Shown here: piece by piece, positions 23,802 through 32,813 of the stretch
Numbering within the stretch: the first letter of the stretch is position 1
Layout of the letters: the number at the start of each line of letters is the position of its first letter
DNA from: Anaerolineae bacterium
Lineage (GTDB): Bacteria > Chloroflexota > Anaerolineae > 4572-78 > J111
DNA length: 64,000 bases
Assembly: GCA_023382535.1 (NCBI GenBank)
Contig: JAHDWA010000003.1
Location: 45,761-109,760 of the forward strand
Direction of reading: 5' to 3'
Position numbers and translations under genes: made by a program
Notes under the pieces: model-generated
Database searches by the model: none
The model's input: only the letters and a program-made list of their open reading frames with translations
Told to the model about the DNA's origin: nothing

Positions 23802-25169
23802 ATGCCAACTCAACAGCAAGTGGAGCAAAATAGCGGGCAATTTGAAGTCCACGACCCTACCATTCTGGCCGGAGCGCGCCGCATCATCGAAGCCTGCCAG
23901 TCGCTGGAGGAGATGCAGGCGGCGGTGGTGGCGGCCGTCAAACGCAACGAGGAGTGGCGCGGCCAGCGCTGTATCAATCTCCTGGCCCCCGAAGCGCCGA
24001 CGAGTCCGACCGTGCGCGCCCTGCTGGCCAGCGAAGTCGGGACGCGGGCCGCGGAAGGGCACATTGGGGCGGTCAACCGCTGGTTTGCCGGCACCCAGTA
24101 CATTGACGAAATCGAGGCGCTGTGCATGGAACTGCTGAAAAAAGCCTTCCGGGCTAACTACGCCGACCACCGCCTCATTGCCAGCATGATCGGCAACATG
24201 ACCGTTTACACGGCCCTGGCCGAACCCGGCGACGTGATCATGAGCGCGGCCCAGCCGGTCGGCGGGCACTCCAGCAACCGGCCGGATGGTCCCGCGGGAG
24301 TGCGGGGCCTTAACATTGTGGATATTCCCTTTGACCCGGCCGAGCTGGAAGTTGACCTCGACCTGTTCCGCCAGATGGCGCCCCTGGTACGGCCCAAGCT
24401 GGTCACGCTGGGCCTGTCCATGACCCTCTTCCCGTTTCCGATCCAGGCGATGCACGACGTTGTGGCTGAGTGGGGCGGGCGCATCTTCTTTGACGGGGCG
24501 CATCAATTGGGCCTGGTGGCGGGCGGCCAGTTCCAGGACCCGCTGCGGGAAGGCGCGGCGGTGATGACCGGCTCGGCCGGGAAGACTTTCAGCGGCCCGC
24601 AGAGCGGCATTATTGTCTGGGACGACCCGGCGCTGACCGAGCCGATGACCCACGCCATTTTCCCCGTTCTGGCGGCGACGCACCAAGTCAACCGGGTAGC
24701 CGCCCTGGCCGTCTCCGCCGCCGAGATGATTACTTTTGGCGAGGTTTACATGGCCCAGATTGTGCGCAATGCCCAGGCGTTGGGCGCAGCCTTGCAAGAG
24801 CGCGGTATTCCAATGCTGGGCAGCCACAAGGGCTTTACCCGCACTCACCAGACCATCGCCAATGTCCGCCAGTTTGGCGGCGGGCTTGAAGTCGCGCAGC
24901 GGCTGGCCCGGGCTAACCTGATTACCAACAAGAATTTGCTGCCGGATGACCAGCCGGCCGATTGGGACCGCCCCAGCGGGCTGCGCCTGGGCACAATTGA
25001 GGTGACCCGCCTGGGGATGAAAGAGGCGGAGATGGAAGCGATCGCCGCGTTTATCGGCCGGGTTTTAGTGGAAAACGAAGCGCCGGAAAATGTCCTGGAA
25101 GAAGTCATCGAGTTCCGGCTGCCCTACCAGACCGTCTACTACTGCGCCGATAACGGCCTGCCAACCTAA
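23802..25169 (+). CDS. PLP enzyme of the serine hydroxymethyltransferase fold
   Basis: 455-residue PLP-dependent enzyme related to SHMT. The Schiff-base Lys is K261 in GSAGKTFSGPQSG, matching the THKTLRGP motif of SHMT. D231 and H234 in FFDGAH contact the cofactor. Canonical folate-binding SHMT is usually shorter and more conserved, and glyA-type sequence patterns are weak here. Alternatives are a methylserine hydroxymethyltransferase or a related aldolase. A good Shine-Dalgarno (AGGAGAG) precedes it. It ends tail-to-tail (4-base overlap) with a MtaD-like deaminase and is divergent from mcrBC. Confidence 0.85.
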   Translation: MPTQQQVEQNSGQFEVHDPTILAGARRIIEACQSLEEMQAAVVAAVKRNEEWRGQRCINLLAPEAPTSPTVRALLASEVGTRAAEGHIGAVNRWFAGTQYIDEIEALCMELLKKAFRANYADHRLIASMIGNMTVYTALAEPGDVIMSAAQPVGGHSSNRPDGPAGVRGLNIVDIPFDPAELEVDLDLFRQMAPLVRPKLVTLGLSMTLFPFPIQAMHDVVAEWGGRIFFDGAHQLGLVAGGQFQDPLREGAAVMTGSAGKTFSGPQSGIIVWDDPALTEPMTHAIFPVLAATHQVNRVAALAVSAAEMITFGEVYMAQIVRNAQALGAALQERGIPMLGSHKGFTRTHQTIANVRQFGGGLEVAQRLARANLITNKNLLPDDQPADWDRPSGLRLGTIEVTRLGMKEAEMEAIAAFIGRVLVENEAPENVLEEVIEFRLPYQTVYYCADNGLPT

Positions 25170-26485
25170 CCCTTTTTGATAGCTTCTGCCAACTCCACCG
25201 TCGCCGCGATGACGCTGGCTTCGTCGAGGGTGGTCAACTCCCGTTCCTGCATCACCACCCGTCCCCGGATGAGAACAGTAGCTACATCGGCTCGCCCGAC
25301 GGCGTAGACCAGGTGCGAGTATACATCGTAGAGGGGAGTCAGATGGGTCTGATCAAGGTCAATCAGAATCAGATCAGCCTGCTTGCCGGCAGCCAGAGAG
25401 CCAATTTTATCGCCCAGGCCCACGGCGCTGGCGGCGTCACACGTCGCCATTTTGACGACTTCCACGGCCGGCATCAGGGTTGGGTTTTGCTGAACGCCCT
25501 TGTGCAGCGTCGCAGCCAGGCGCATGGTTAGCCACATATCCAGGTCATTCCCGCTGACCGGGCCATCCGTACCCAGCGTGGTGCGGACACCGTTCTGCCG
25601 CATGCCGGGGATGGGAGCCACGCCTGAACCCAATTTCAGATTGGAGAGGGGGCAGTGGGCCACCACCGTCTGCCGCTGGGCCAGCAGATTGATCTCATCG
25701 TCGGGCAGGTGGACGCAGTGCGCCAGAACCGTGCGTTCGGTCAGCATGCCCAGCCCGTCGAGGTGGCGGGGCGGGCTTTGCCCGTAGCGCTGGCTGATGG
25801 TCGCTACTTCAGCGTTGGTCTCAGAGGCATGGGTGCTCAGCAGCACCCCAAATTCGTCGGCCAGGGCCTGGGCTTCTTGCAGATAGGCGGGTGAAACGGT
25901 GTAGGTGCTGTGCGGCGTCACGCAGGGCACGATAAGGGGGTCACGCCGGTACTCCTGCAAAAACTCCCGCCCGCGCGCGGTGCGCTGCTCGACCGGAATA
26001 TGGTCCGGCTCGGCAAAATCGAAGTAAACCGGCCCGGTCATGAGCCGGAAGCCAATGGCTTTGGCGACCTGCGCCGACACTTCTGGATGCCAAAACATAT
26101 CCAGGGCTGTTGTCGTGCCGCCCCCGATCATCTCCGCCTGGGCCAACTGCGCTCCCAGCCGGACCGTCTCCGGCCGCAGAAATTTGCGCTCGGCCACCCA
26201 CAATCGTTCCAGCCAGGGTTCCAGGGCCAGATCGTCCACCAGCCCGCGAAAGAGACTATCGGCGGCGTGGGTGTGGGTGTTGATCAGGCCGGGCATGACC
26301 AGTTGGCCGGTCGCGTCAATCACCTCGGTGGCTGGCCCGACAAATTGGGCGCTGACCTCGCTGGTCGGGCCAACGGCCACAATCCCCGCACCGGCAATGG
26401 CAACAGCGCCATCGTCCAGCACCGTAAGCTGGTCGTCCATCGTGATGATCAGGCCATGTAAAATCAGTTTATCGGCGGGCTGCAT
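25166..26485 (-). CDS. MtaD-like amidohydrolase (MTA/SAH deaminase family), first copy
   Basis: About 439-residue cytosolic metal-dependent deaminase of the TrzA/AtzA/MtaD group. Metal-site motifs are NTHTH (about 68-72), STHASET with His and Glu, LAHCVHL and LGTDGPVSGND with the catalytic Asp. ATG 26485 is preferred. The nine extra residues from an ATG at 26512 are encoded by a repeat array and overlap the SDR stop. It shares an apparent operon with two SDRs and a second deaminase. Likely substrates are aminated purine derivatives; the exact one is unknown. Confidence 0.87.
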   Translation of the reverse strand: MQPADKLILHGLIITMDDQLTVLDDGAVAIAGAGIVAVGPTSEVSAQFVGPATEVIDATGQLVMPGLINTHTHAADSLFRGLVDDLALEPWLERLWVAERKFLRPETVRLGAQLAQAEMIGGGTTTALDMFWHPEVSAQVAKAIGFRLMTGPVYFDFAEPDHIPVEQRTARGREFLQEYRRDPLIVPCVTPHSTYTVSPAYLQEAQALADEFGVLLSTHASETNAEVATISQRYGQSPPRHLDGLGMLTERTVLAHCVHLPDDEINLLAQRQTVVAHCPLSNLKLGSGVAPIPGMRQNGVRTTLGTDGPVSGNDLDMWLTMRLAATLHKGVQQNPTLMPAVEVVKMATCDAASAVGLGDKIGSLAAGKQADLILIDLDQTHLTPLYDVYSHLVYAVGRADVATVLIRGRVVMQERELTTLDEASVIAATVELAEAIKKG

Positions 26486-26487
26486 CA

Positions 26488-26514
26488 ATCGAAATCCAAA
26501 ATCGAAAATCAATA
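26488..26514. repeat. Heptamer-like array at SDR stop and deaminase start
   Basis: ATCGAA, ATCCAAA, ATCGAAA, ATCAATA. The stop codon of the upstream SDR (26509-26511) is inside the array, and the chosen start of the deaminase abuts it. Confidence 0.7.
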
Positions 26515-27285
26515 CGGCGTATCGCCGCCATCCACATTGATTGACTGGCCGCGAATGATTACCGCCTGCTCGGAAAGCAGAAAAGCGACGACCCGACCGA
26601 CCTCAATCGGCTGGATGTGGCGACTCATTTGATTGGGCTTCATCGTTTTGACCAGCTCGTGTGGGTCGCCGCCGATGCGCTGCGTCAGCCACTCGGCGAC
26701 GCCCAGGAGCATCGGCGTGTCCACCCCGCCGGGACAGACGGCATTGACGTTGATGTTATGTTCGGCCCACTCCAGCGAGAGGGAGCGGGTCAGGTTGATC
26801 ACCGCTGCTTTGCCGGCATTGTAGGCGGCCATGTTGCGATAGCCGACCTTGCCGGCGTTAGAGGCGATATTGACAATCGCCCCACCCCCGCCCTGAGCGA
26901 TCATCTGCCGGGCCGCCAGTTGGCAGCAGGCAAACAGGCCTTGCACGTTGACTTCAAATTGGAACCCCCAATCTTCCTCGGCGATGTCGAGGGCGCTGTC
27001 CATCTTGACCACCCCGGCGTTGTTCACCCAACCGTCAAGGCGGCCAAAAGTTTCAACCGTTTGCTGAACGGCGCTTTGCATGACCTGGGAATCAAGCACA
27101 TCGGCCATTAACGGCAGGGCATGTTGGCCGGCCGCTTCGACCAGCCGGGCCGTTTCCTGCACCGCTTCCAGCCGCAAATCGTTAACCACGACGTGCGCGC
27201 CAGCCTCGGCCACCGCTTGGGCAATCCCTCGCCCCATGCCCTGGCCTGCGCCGGTCACGAAAATGATCTTGTCTTTGAGTAACAT
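26509..27285 (-). CDS. Short-chain dehydrogenase/reductase, first copy
   Basis: 258-residue classical SDR. It has NAD(P)-binding TGAGQGMG (about 10-17), NNAG (about 87-90), Ser in IVNIASN and the Tyr-x-x-x-Lys pair in YNAGKAA. Asp in VVNDLR after strand 2 suggests NAD(H) rather than NADP(H). ATG 27285 is chosen because TTTAGGAGA precedes it; longer starts run into a repeat array. It is in the deaminase operon; the alcohol or sugar substrate is unknown. Confidence 0.9.
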   Translation of the reverse strand: MLLKDKIIFVTGAGQGMGRGIAQAVAEAGAHVVVNDLRLEAVQETARLVEAAGQHALPLMADVLDSQVMQSAVQQTVETFGRLDGWVNNAGVVKMDSALDIAEEDWGFQFEVNVQGLFACCQLAARQMIAQGGGGAIVNIASNAGKVGYRNMAAYNAGKAAVINLTRSLSLEWAEHNINVNAVCPGGVDTPMLLGVAEWLTQRIGGDPHELVKTMKPNQMSRHIQPIEVGRVVAFLLSEQAVIIRGQSINVDGGDTPY

Positions 27286-27299
27286 ACTTTCTCCTAAAC

Positions 27300-27379
27300 G
27301 ACCGCCGACCATTGACCGCTGACCGCCGATACAAACTACCCGCCTATTTCTGGCGGTCGGCGGTCGGTCGTCAGCCGTC
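27300..27379. repeat. Two-armed heptamer array
   Basis: Arm one is GACCGCC, GACCATT, GACCGCT, GACCGCC (27300-27327). Arm two is GGCGGTC, GGCGGTC, GGTCGTC, AGCCGTC (27352-27379). The arms are complementary. The array separates the two SDR genes. Confidence 0.85.
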
Positions 27380-27382
27380 ATC

Positions 27383-28168
27383 TTAAAATATCTGTTTGGT
27401 CATCACCCCGCCGTCCACCCGCAGATTGGCCCCGGTGATCCAGCGCGCGGCGGGCGAGGCCAGGAAGAGGCAGGCGTCGGCGATGTCGTCGGGCCGGCCC
27501 AGGCGGCCCAGCGGAGCGGCCTTTAAAAAGCGCTCGACGCCGTCCGGCCAGCCCTGCTCGATGCCCTCGCGCCAGATCAGGCCCGGCGAGACCGAGTTAA
27601 CCCGGATGCCGTACAGTCCCAGCTCGTTGGCCGCAGCGGCGGTATGCATGACCACCCCGCCTTTGGCTGCGTTGTAGTGGCTGTGCAGGGGAGCCGGGTT
27701 TTCGGCTTCAATCGAAGCAATATTGACAATCGCCCCGCCTTCGCCCTGGGCAATCATCTGTTTGGCCGCCGCCTGGGTGCAGAGAAAGGTGCTGCGCAGA
27801 TTCGAGTCGATCACAGCGTCCCACTCGGCCTCGGTCATTTCCAGGAGCGAGGCCAAAGGGTACAAGCCGGCGTTGTTGATCAATACGTCGAGCCGGCCAA
27901 AGACTTCAACCGTTTGGGCCACCAGCCGCTCGACCTCCGCCTTTTGGGTCACATCGGCCTGAACGGCGACGGCCCTGCCACCGGCGGCTTCGATCTGGCG
28001 AACGACCGCCTGCGCCCCGGCGGCGTTGGAGCGGTAGTTGACGGTCACGGCCGCCCCGGCCTCGGCAAAGCGCAGGGCAATACCCGCTCCCAGCCCGCTG
28101 CCGCTGCCGGTGATGAGGGCGACTTTGTTTGAAAAATTAAATAAGTTGTGAGGATGTGGAATATTCAT
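27383..28168 (-). CDS. Short-chain dehydrogenase/reductase, second copy
   Basis: 261-residue classical SDR with TGSGSGLGAG (about 20-29), NNAG (about 98-101), catalytic Ser in IVNIASIE and YNAAKGG. The Asn-Tyr-Arg after strand 2 suggests NADPH preference, unlike its neighbour. TGAGGTAAATAG precedes the start. It lies 16 bases after the second deaminase's start side, within the same minus-strand unit. Confidence 0.9.
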   Translation of the reverse strand: MNIPHPHNLFNFSNKVALITGSGSGLGAGIALRFAEAGAAVTVNYRSNAAGAQAVVRQIEAAGGRAVAVQADVTQKAEVERLVAQTVEVFGRLDVLINNAGLYPLASLLEMTEAEWDAVIDSNLRSTFLCTQAAAKQMIAQGEGGAIVNIASIEAENPAPLHSHYNAAKGGVVMHTAAAANELGLYGIRVNSVSPGLIWREGIEQGWPDGVERFLKAAPLGRLGRPDDIADACLFLASPAARWITGANLRVDGGVMTKQIF

Positions 28169-28184
28169 AACTATTTACCTCAGT

Positions 28185-29492
28185 TTACTGCTTAACTCGT
28201 TCAACCAACGCTCTGGCCCGGGTTTCGACCTCGTACAAAATCCGGTCTTCATCCAGGGTTTTTAGTTCCCGGTTGCGCATCAGCCACTGCCCGTCAACCA
28301 TCACGTCGGTAACGTCGCTGCCTTTGGCCGAATGAACGAGATTAGCAATTAGATTGTGAACCGGACGCAAATGCGGCGCGTCCAGGTTAACCAGAATCAA
28401 ATCGGCCGGTGCACCAACCTTCAACACGCCGCTGTCAGCAAAGCCCAAAGCCCTGGCGCCGGCCTGGGTCGCCAGCCGCAGCACGGTGTCACCTGGCATC
28501 ATCGTCGGGTCAACTTGTAATAATTTCTGGGTCAAGGCCGTCTGCCGCATGACGGCGAACATGTCCATATCGGCGTTGGAAGCCGGACCATCGGTACCCA
28601 GACACATCTTGACCCCGGCCTGTAGATTAGCCTTAAGCGAAAAGAAGGGCATCGCCAGCTTCATGTAGGTGATGGGGCAGTGAGGGACATGCACTCCTTT
28701 TTCAGCCAGGATCTCAATATCCTGACCGTCAACATAGATGGTATGGGCAGCGACACACCCGCCGGGCACCCCAAAAACGCCAATGCTGTTTAGATGCTGG
28801 ACCGGACGCAGCCCGTAGCGCTCCAACGATTGGTCAACCTGTTCCTGCGATTCGGACAGGTGCAGATGGATGCCCGCCCCCAGATCATGCGCAATTTTAA
28901 CGACCCGCTCAAGCGTCGTCTGCGAACAGGTATAAGGGGAATGGGGACCCAGATATGTTTTTATCCGGCTGCTGCCCATGGCAGGGGTCGCTTTTATCCA
29001 CTCGATCGTTTGCTCCAGGGCAGGGCCGACCGATGTGCCGTCGCCGGGGTCAAAAAAGCCCCAGGTTAAGGCGGCCTTCATCCCGCTTTCACTCACGACC
29101 TCGGCCACACGATCCATAAAAAAATACATATCGTTAAAGGCGATGGTGCCGGTACGGATCATTTCGCAGGCAGCCAGGGCAGCGCCCCAATAAATGTCAG
29201 AAGCGGTTAGCTTGTTTTCAGCACGCCAAACTTTTGGCAGCCATTCGGGAAAGTACATGTCTTCGGCCCAGCCGCGCAGCAAAGTCATCGGACTGTGGCA
29301 GTGGGCATTGACTAACCCCGGCAGCGCCACTCGAGCGCTGGCGTCAATGATCTCATCCGCCTGAAGGGTATCCGGAGCTTGACCCAGGTGGGTAATCCAT
29401 CCATCGGCAATGACTAAATCGGCCTGACGATGAATTGTTCCCTGCTCGTCTAATGTTACAATGTCAAGGTTATGAAGATGGATCGTGGTCAT
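28185..29492 (-). CDS. MtaD-like amidohydrolase (MTA/SAH deaminase family), second copy
   Basis: 435-residue paralogue of the deaminase at 25166. It has metal motifs NAHCH (about 60-64), HLHLSES, AAHTIYV and LGTDGPASNADMD. It leads the minus-strand unit deaminase, SDR, SDR, deaminase, behind AAAGGAGAAGG. The paralogue pair flanking two SDRs suggests sequential deamination and oxidation of related substrates; that is inference. Confidence 0.9.
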   Translation of the reverse strand: MTTIHLHNLDIVTLDEQGTIHRQADLVIADGWITHLGQAPDTLQADEIIDASARVALPGLVNAHCHSPMTLLRGWAEDMYFPEWLPKVWRAENKLTASDIYWGAALAACEMIRTGTIAFNDMYFFMDRVAEVVSESGMKAALTWGFFDPGDGTSVGPALEQTIEWIKATPAMGSSRIKTYLGPHSPYTCSQTTLERVVKIAHDLGAGIHLHLSESQEQVDQSLERYGLRPVQHLNSIGVFGVPGGCVAAHTIYVDGQDIEILAEKGVHVPHCPITYMKLAMPFFSLKANLQAGVKMCLGTDGPASNADMDMFAVMRQTALTQKLLQVDPTMMPGDTVLRLATQAGARALGFADSGVLKVGAPADLILVNLDAPHLRPVHNLIANLVHSAKGSDVTDVMVDGQWLMRNRELKTLDEDRILYEVETRARALVERVKQ

Positions 29493-29531
29493 CAGGGTCC
29501 TTCTCCTTTCCCACTTCCTAATTATGACTCG

Positions 29532-29969
29532 TCACCTGACCATCAAATACCCCCCGACCAGTAAAAAAAGTACCGCCGCTACCCGCCAGCCGTCAATGGG
29601 CCGCACAGCCACGCCGAACCAGCCGAACTGGTCAATCAGCATGCCCATCACCAACTGCCCGATGATGATGAGGGTCACGGCGGTGGTCGCGCCCATGCGC
29701 GGCAGGGTGTGCATGAGGGTCAGATAGAGGATGACGCCAAACCCGCCGGAACCGAGCATATACCAGGACAGGCCGCGCCAGTTTTGGATCATTTCCCCGC
29801 CGCGAGCCGCCAGCAGCAGGCCCGACAGAATGGCCCCGCTGACGTGCACGATGAAGCTGCTGCCCAGGCCGCCTACGCGCTGGCCCATCGCCCCGGCAAT
29901 CGGACCTTGAACCCCAACGGCAACCCCGCCGAGCAAACCGACGAAGATGGTCAAAGCGATTTCGAGCAT
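29532..29969 (-). CDS. YdcZ-type (DUF606) small DMT transporter
   Basis: 145-residue membrane protein with five predicted transmembrane segments covering almost its whole length. The GGVAVGVQGPIAGAMGQRVG N-terminus and the GQLVMGMLIDQFGWFG segment are typical of DUF606/YdcZ proteins. AAAGGAATAC precedes the start. It stands 40 bases upstream of the deaminase operon and may export or import a related metabolite. YdcZ proteins usually act as pairs or homodimers. Confidence 0.88.
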   Translation of the reverse strand: MLEIALTIFVGLLGGVAVGVQGPIAGAMGQRVGGLGSSFIVHVSGAILSGLLLAARGGEMIQNWRGLSWYMLGSGGFGVILYLTLMHTLPRMGATTAVTLIIIGQLVMGMLIDQFGWFGVAVRPIDGWRVAAVLFLLVGGYLMVR

Positions 29970-30063
29970 TTGAAGTATTCCTTTCTTGCTAGGGAGATCA
30001 GGGAGAGATGCCAGTTCAAGTCAAAAGTGACGTGCCGGGCTGCGCTGCGGCGAATAAAAAGCA

Positions 30064-30092
30064 GGAGTCCAAAAACAAAGTTTTTGGACTCC
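30064..30092 (-). terminator. Terminator of the LURP-one gene
   Basis: GGAGTCCAAAAAC and its perfect complement with a 3-base loop, followed on the minus strand by TGCTTTTTATT. It lies just after the stop at 30099. Confidence 0.85.
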
Positions 30093-30098
30093 GAATAC

Positions 30099-30608
30099 TT
30101 ACTCGTCGCTGCCCTCGGACTTCACGTCGTCATGGACCATCTCGTCAATGGCCACGGCAATCGCCAGGATCAGGCCATCATCCTCGCCCGGGTTAATCGT
30201 AATGCCGTAGGTATCGCGAAAAGTGAACCAGCGCTTCGACACCTGGGCGATCACCGTTTCGCCCCGGCGGATGCTGTACTCGTGGTCCAGTAGGTTGCCC
30301 TGGGCCACCAAATCACCGCCGCCTTTCACGTCAATAGTGAATTTATCACGGAAAGGGGTAAACCAGGCCTTGCGAATGACCGCGATAGTCTCGCCGCCGC
30401 GCAGGATGTCCAGAGTTTCGCGCAGAGCGAGCATGCGCTCGCGGATGGTCGCTGCCTCGTTGCCTTCCTTGTCGGTAATCACAAACGTATCGCGGATGCG
30501 CAGGAGCTTGTTGTCCACGTTGTACACAGCTTCCCCATGCTCATCCTCGATCACAAAGTCATCGCCTAGCGAGATCAGGCGCTGGCGTAATTTATAACGA
30601 TGGGTCAT
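30099..30608 (-). CDS. LURP-one-related (YxjI-like) protein
   Basis: 169-residue soluble protein of the Tubby-like LURP-one family. Repeated beta-strand units are visible: LISLGDDFVIEDEHGEAVYNVDNK, LRIRDTFVIT, and KRWFTFRDTYGITI. They match the usual bacterial architecture of a 12-strand barrel. AAAGGAGGAAT precedes the start. The molecular function of bacterial members is not established. It is probably a single-gene unit with its own terminator. Confidence 0.88.
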   Translation of the reverse strand: MTHRYKLRQRLISLGDDFVIEDEHGEAVYNVDNKLLRIRDTFVITDKEGNEAATIRERMLALRETLDILRGGETIAVIRKAWFTPFRDKFTIDVKGGGDLVAQGNLLDHEYSIRRGETVIAQVSKRWFTFRDTYGITINPGEDDGLILAIAVAIDEMVHDDVKSEGSDE

Positions 30609-30677
30609 GGTAATTCCTCCTTTGCCGGATTATTATAGACCGACTCCTGCCCCAATTCAAAGAGACGCCGGACCCAC

Positions 30678-30704
30678 GTAGGACAAGTTGTCAACTTGTC
30701 CTAC
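30678..30704. repeat. 27-base palindromic repeat, copy 2
   Basis: GTAGGACAAGTTG, one central base, then the perfect complement. It is the second copy of the element at 19785-19811 and lies in the 145-base gap upstream of the LURP-one gene. Confidence 0.8.
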
Positions 30705-30753
30705 ATACCCGTCTAAGTGGTGGAAGGCGCGTCAGAACGCATTTTGCGACAGG

Positions 30754-31668
30754 TTATGATTCTGTCACCTTACGCCGTCGCTGGGCCTCGATGATGAACA
30801 GGCTGACCAGGGTGACCACGTAAGGCACCATGCCGGTGAACTGCGAGGGCATTTGCAGCCCTTGCAGCCGGAAACCGATCGAGTCGGCCAGGCCAAAAAG
30901 GACGCTGGCGGCCAGGACGCCCAGCGGGTGCGCCTGGCCAAACATCACCGCCACCACGGCAATCCAACCCCGCCCGGCGCTCATATTTTCCACAAACAGG
31001 GTCACATTGCCCAGCGACAACTGCGCCCCGGCCAGCCCGCACAGTGCCCCGGATAGCAGCACGGCCAGGTAGCGCAGGCCGGTCACACTGACTCCCAGCG
31101 TGGCCGCGGCTTCCGGGTGCTCGCCGACGCCGCGCATCCGCAGGCCCAGGGCGTGGTGGAACAGGAGCAGTTGCATGGCTGCGACCAGCAGCCAGGAGAG
31201 ATAAATCACCCAACTGTGCCCCGACAGCAGCGGGCCGAGAATAGGCAGCGCTTCCAGGCCGGGAATGTCCAATTTACCTAAACCTTGCAACCTGGGATCC
31301 TGAAATGCGCCTCTGACCCCAAAAATGGTCCGGAGCAGGAAGACGGTTAATCCCGAGGCAAGCAGGTTGAGGGCGATGCCCAGCACAATCATATCGCCGC
31401 GCAGAGTCACGGCAAAATAGGCAAAAATAGCAGCCAGGGCGACTCCCGCCGCCACCCCTGTCAACACCCCCCCAATTCCGCTGCCGGCATAGTAACTGCC
31501 GGCCACCGCTGCAAACGCGCCGGTCAGCATCAAGCCTTCCAGGGCGATATTGAAGACGCCGACTCGCTCGCAGATCAACCCGCCCAGGGCCGCCAGCAAA
31601 ATAGGAGTCACAAAGCGAAAGGTCGAGTTGAGCAGAGTTGCGTCAAAGATGTTGAAAAATTCGCTCAT
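30754..31668 (-). CDS. BMP-type nucleoside ABC permease, second subunit, unit 2
   Basis: 304-residue YufQ/NupQ-like inner-membrane permease with the FNIALEGLMLTGAFAAV block near residue 40 and about eight hydrophobic segments. It is the last gene of the uninterrupted unit lipoprotein-ATPase-permease-permease, paralogous to the protein encoded at 7245. No strong Shine-Dalgarno is visible; a heptamer array lies just upstream. Confidence 0.92.
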   Translation of the reverse strand: MSEFFNIFDATLLNSTFRFVTPILLAALGGLICERVGVFNIALEGLMLTGAFAAVAGSYYAGSGIGGVLTGVAAGVALAAIFAYFAVTLRGDMIVLGIALNLLASGLTVFLLRTIFGVRGAFQDPRLQGLGKLDIPGLEALPILGPLLSGHSWVIYLSWLLVAAMQLLLFHHALGLRMRGVGEHPEAAATLGVSVTGLRYLAVLLSGALCGLAGAQLSLGNVTLFVENMSAGRGWIAVVAVMFGQAHPLGVLAASVLFGLADSIGFRLQGLQMPSQFTGMVPYVVTLVSLFIIEAQRRRKVTES

Positions 31669-31681
31669 GGTTTTACTTATC

Positions 31682-31709
31682 GTGTTGCGTGTTGCGTGGT
31701 GCGTAAGTT
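31682..31709. repeat. Heptamer array between the two unit-2 permease genes
   Basis: GTGTTGC, GTGTTGC, GTGGTGC, GTAAGTT. A partly complementary segment follows (CACCATGTGCCACG near 31722). The GTGTTGC words recur at 38770 and, shifted, at 55988-56015. Confidence 0.75.
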
Positions 31710-31739
31710 AAACGGACCAGGCACCATGTGCCACGTATC

Positions 31740-32813
31740 TTATTCTTTATCATCCTCTGGCCCCCCATTCCCAAAGTGGAAGCGCTGCCGGGCGGCGACC
31801 AACAGGATAATCAAGGCTTGCAGCACGCGGGACAGCTCGCGTGGGACTTCGGTGGCCCGTTCCAGGGCAAAGCCGCCGGTCTGTACCGCCGAGAAAAACA
31901 GACCCGCCACCAGTACCCCCAGCGGGTTGGAACCTGACAGGAGCGCGGTCATCAACCCGACCCAGGCATAGAGCGGCGAGGCCAGCGCGTCGTCAATAAA
32001 ACGCTGGTGGACCCCCAGCACCTCAATCGCCCCGACGATACCGGCGATGGCCCCGCTGGCAAACATCACCCGGTAACCCAGACGGCGCAGGTCAACCCCG
32101 CCGTAGCGCACAAAATTGGCGTTCAGCCCGGCTATGCGGATTTCATAACCCGCCACGGTACGGTTAATGACAAAAGCAGCCACTAACACCAGCGCCAGGG
32201 TGATAAACAGGCCAGCATGCAACCGATCATCCTGGCTCAGCGGCGGCAGATTGACCGCCAGCGGGACCAGGTACGTTTGGGGCATGCCGGAAGGGACATC
32301 GCGAAAAGGATGCGTGACCAGATAGGAAGCAAAATAACGGGCCGGGTAGTTCAACAGCAGGGTGCTGATCAGTAAAGGGACGTTAAAGCGAAACTGGAAA
32401 AAGGCAGCCAGCCAGGCGTACACCCCGGCTACGAGGGCCGCGGCAATGAAGGCAACCGGCAGCAGCAGCGGGGCAGGTAAGGGTAAGTAGATAGTGACCA
32501 GGGCCGTGGTCAGCCCGCCCAGAACCAGTTGGCCTTCACCGCCCAGGTTGAAAAAACCGGCCCGAAAGGCCACGGCTGCGGCCAGCCCCATGCCCACAAT
32601 CGGTGCGGCCCGGCTGAGGGTCGCCGGGAGATTTTGCCCGCCCACCGCGCCTTCGAGCATAGCCCAGTATGCTTGCAGCGGATTATGGCCGGTGAGCACC
32701 ATAATCACCCCGCCGATGAGCACTGCGCCCAAAACAGCCAGCACCGGCCCCTGCAAGGCATTGATCATCGGCCGCACCCCGGCGGATAGAGGAAGAGAAG
32801 CTTTCATTTGCAT
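31740..32813 (-). CDS. BMP-type nucleoside ABC permease, first subunit, unit 2
   Basis: 357-residue YufP/NupP-like permease with about nine hydrophobic segments and the block AGFFNLGGEGQLVLGG near residue 85. Its ATG directly follows the TAG of the ATPase gene with no gap, so translation is probably coupled. It is paralogous to the protein encoded at 8288. Confidence 0.92.
   Translation of the reverse strand: MQMKASLPLSAGVRPMINALQGPVLAVLGAVLIGGVIMVLTGHNPLQAYWAMLEGAVGGQNLPATLSRAAPIVGMGLAAAVAFRAGFFNLGGEGQLVLGGLTTALVTIYLPLPAPLLLPVAFIAAALVAGVYAWLAAFFQFRFNVPLLISTLLLNYPARYFASYLVTHPFRDVPSGMPQTYLVPLAVNLPPLSQDDRLHAGLFITLALVLVAAFVINRTVAGYEIRIAGLNANFVRYGGVDLRRLGYRVMFASGAIAGIVGAIEVLGVHQRFIDDALASPLYAWVGLMTALLSGSNPLGVLVAGLFFSAVQTGGFALERATEVPRELSRVLQALIILLVAARQRFHFGNGGPEDDKE

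Noticed and set aside
23724..24848. 374-codon open frame on the minus strand
   Set aside because: Antisense to the SHMT-fold enzyme, low-complexity His/Arg/Gln-rich translation.
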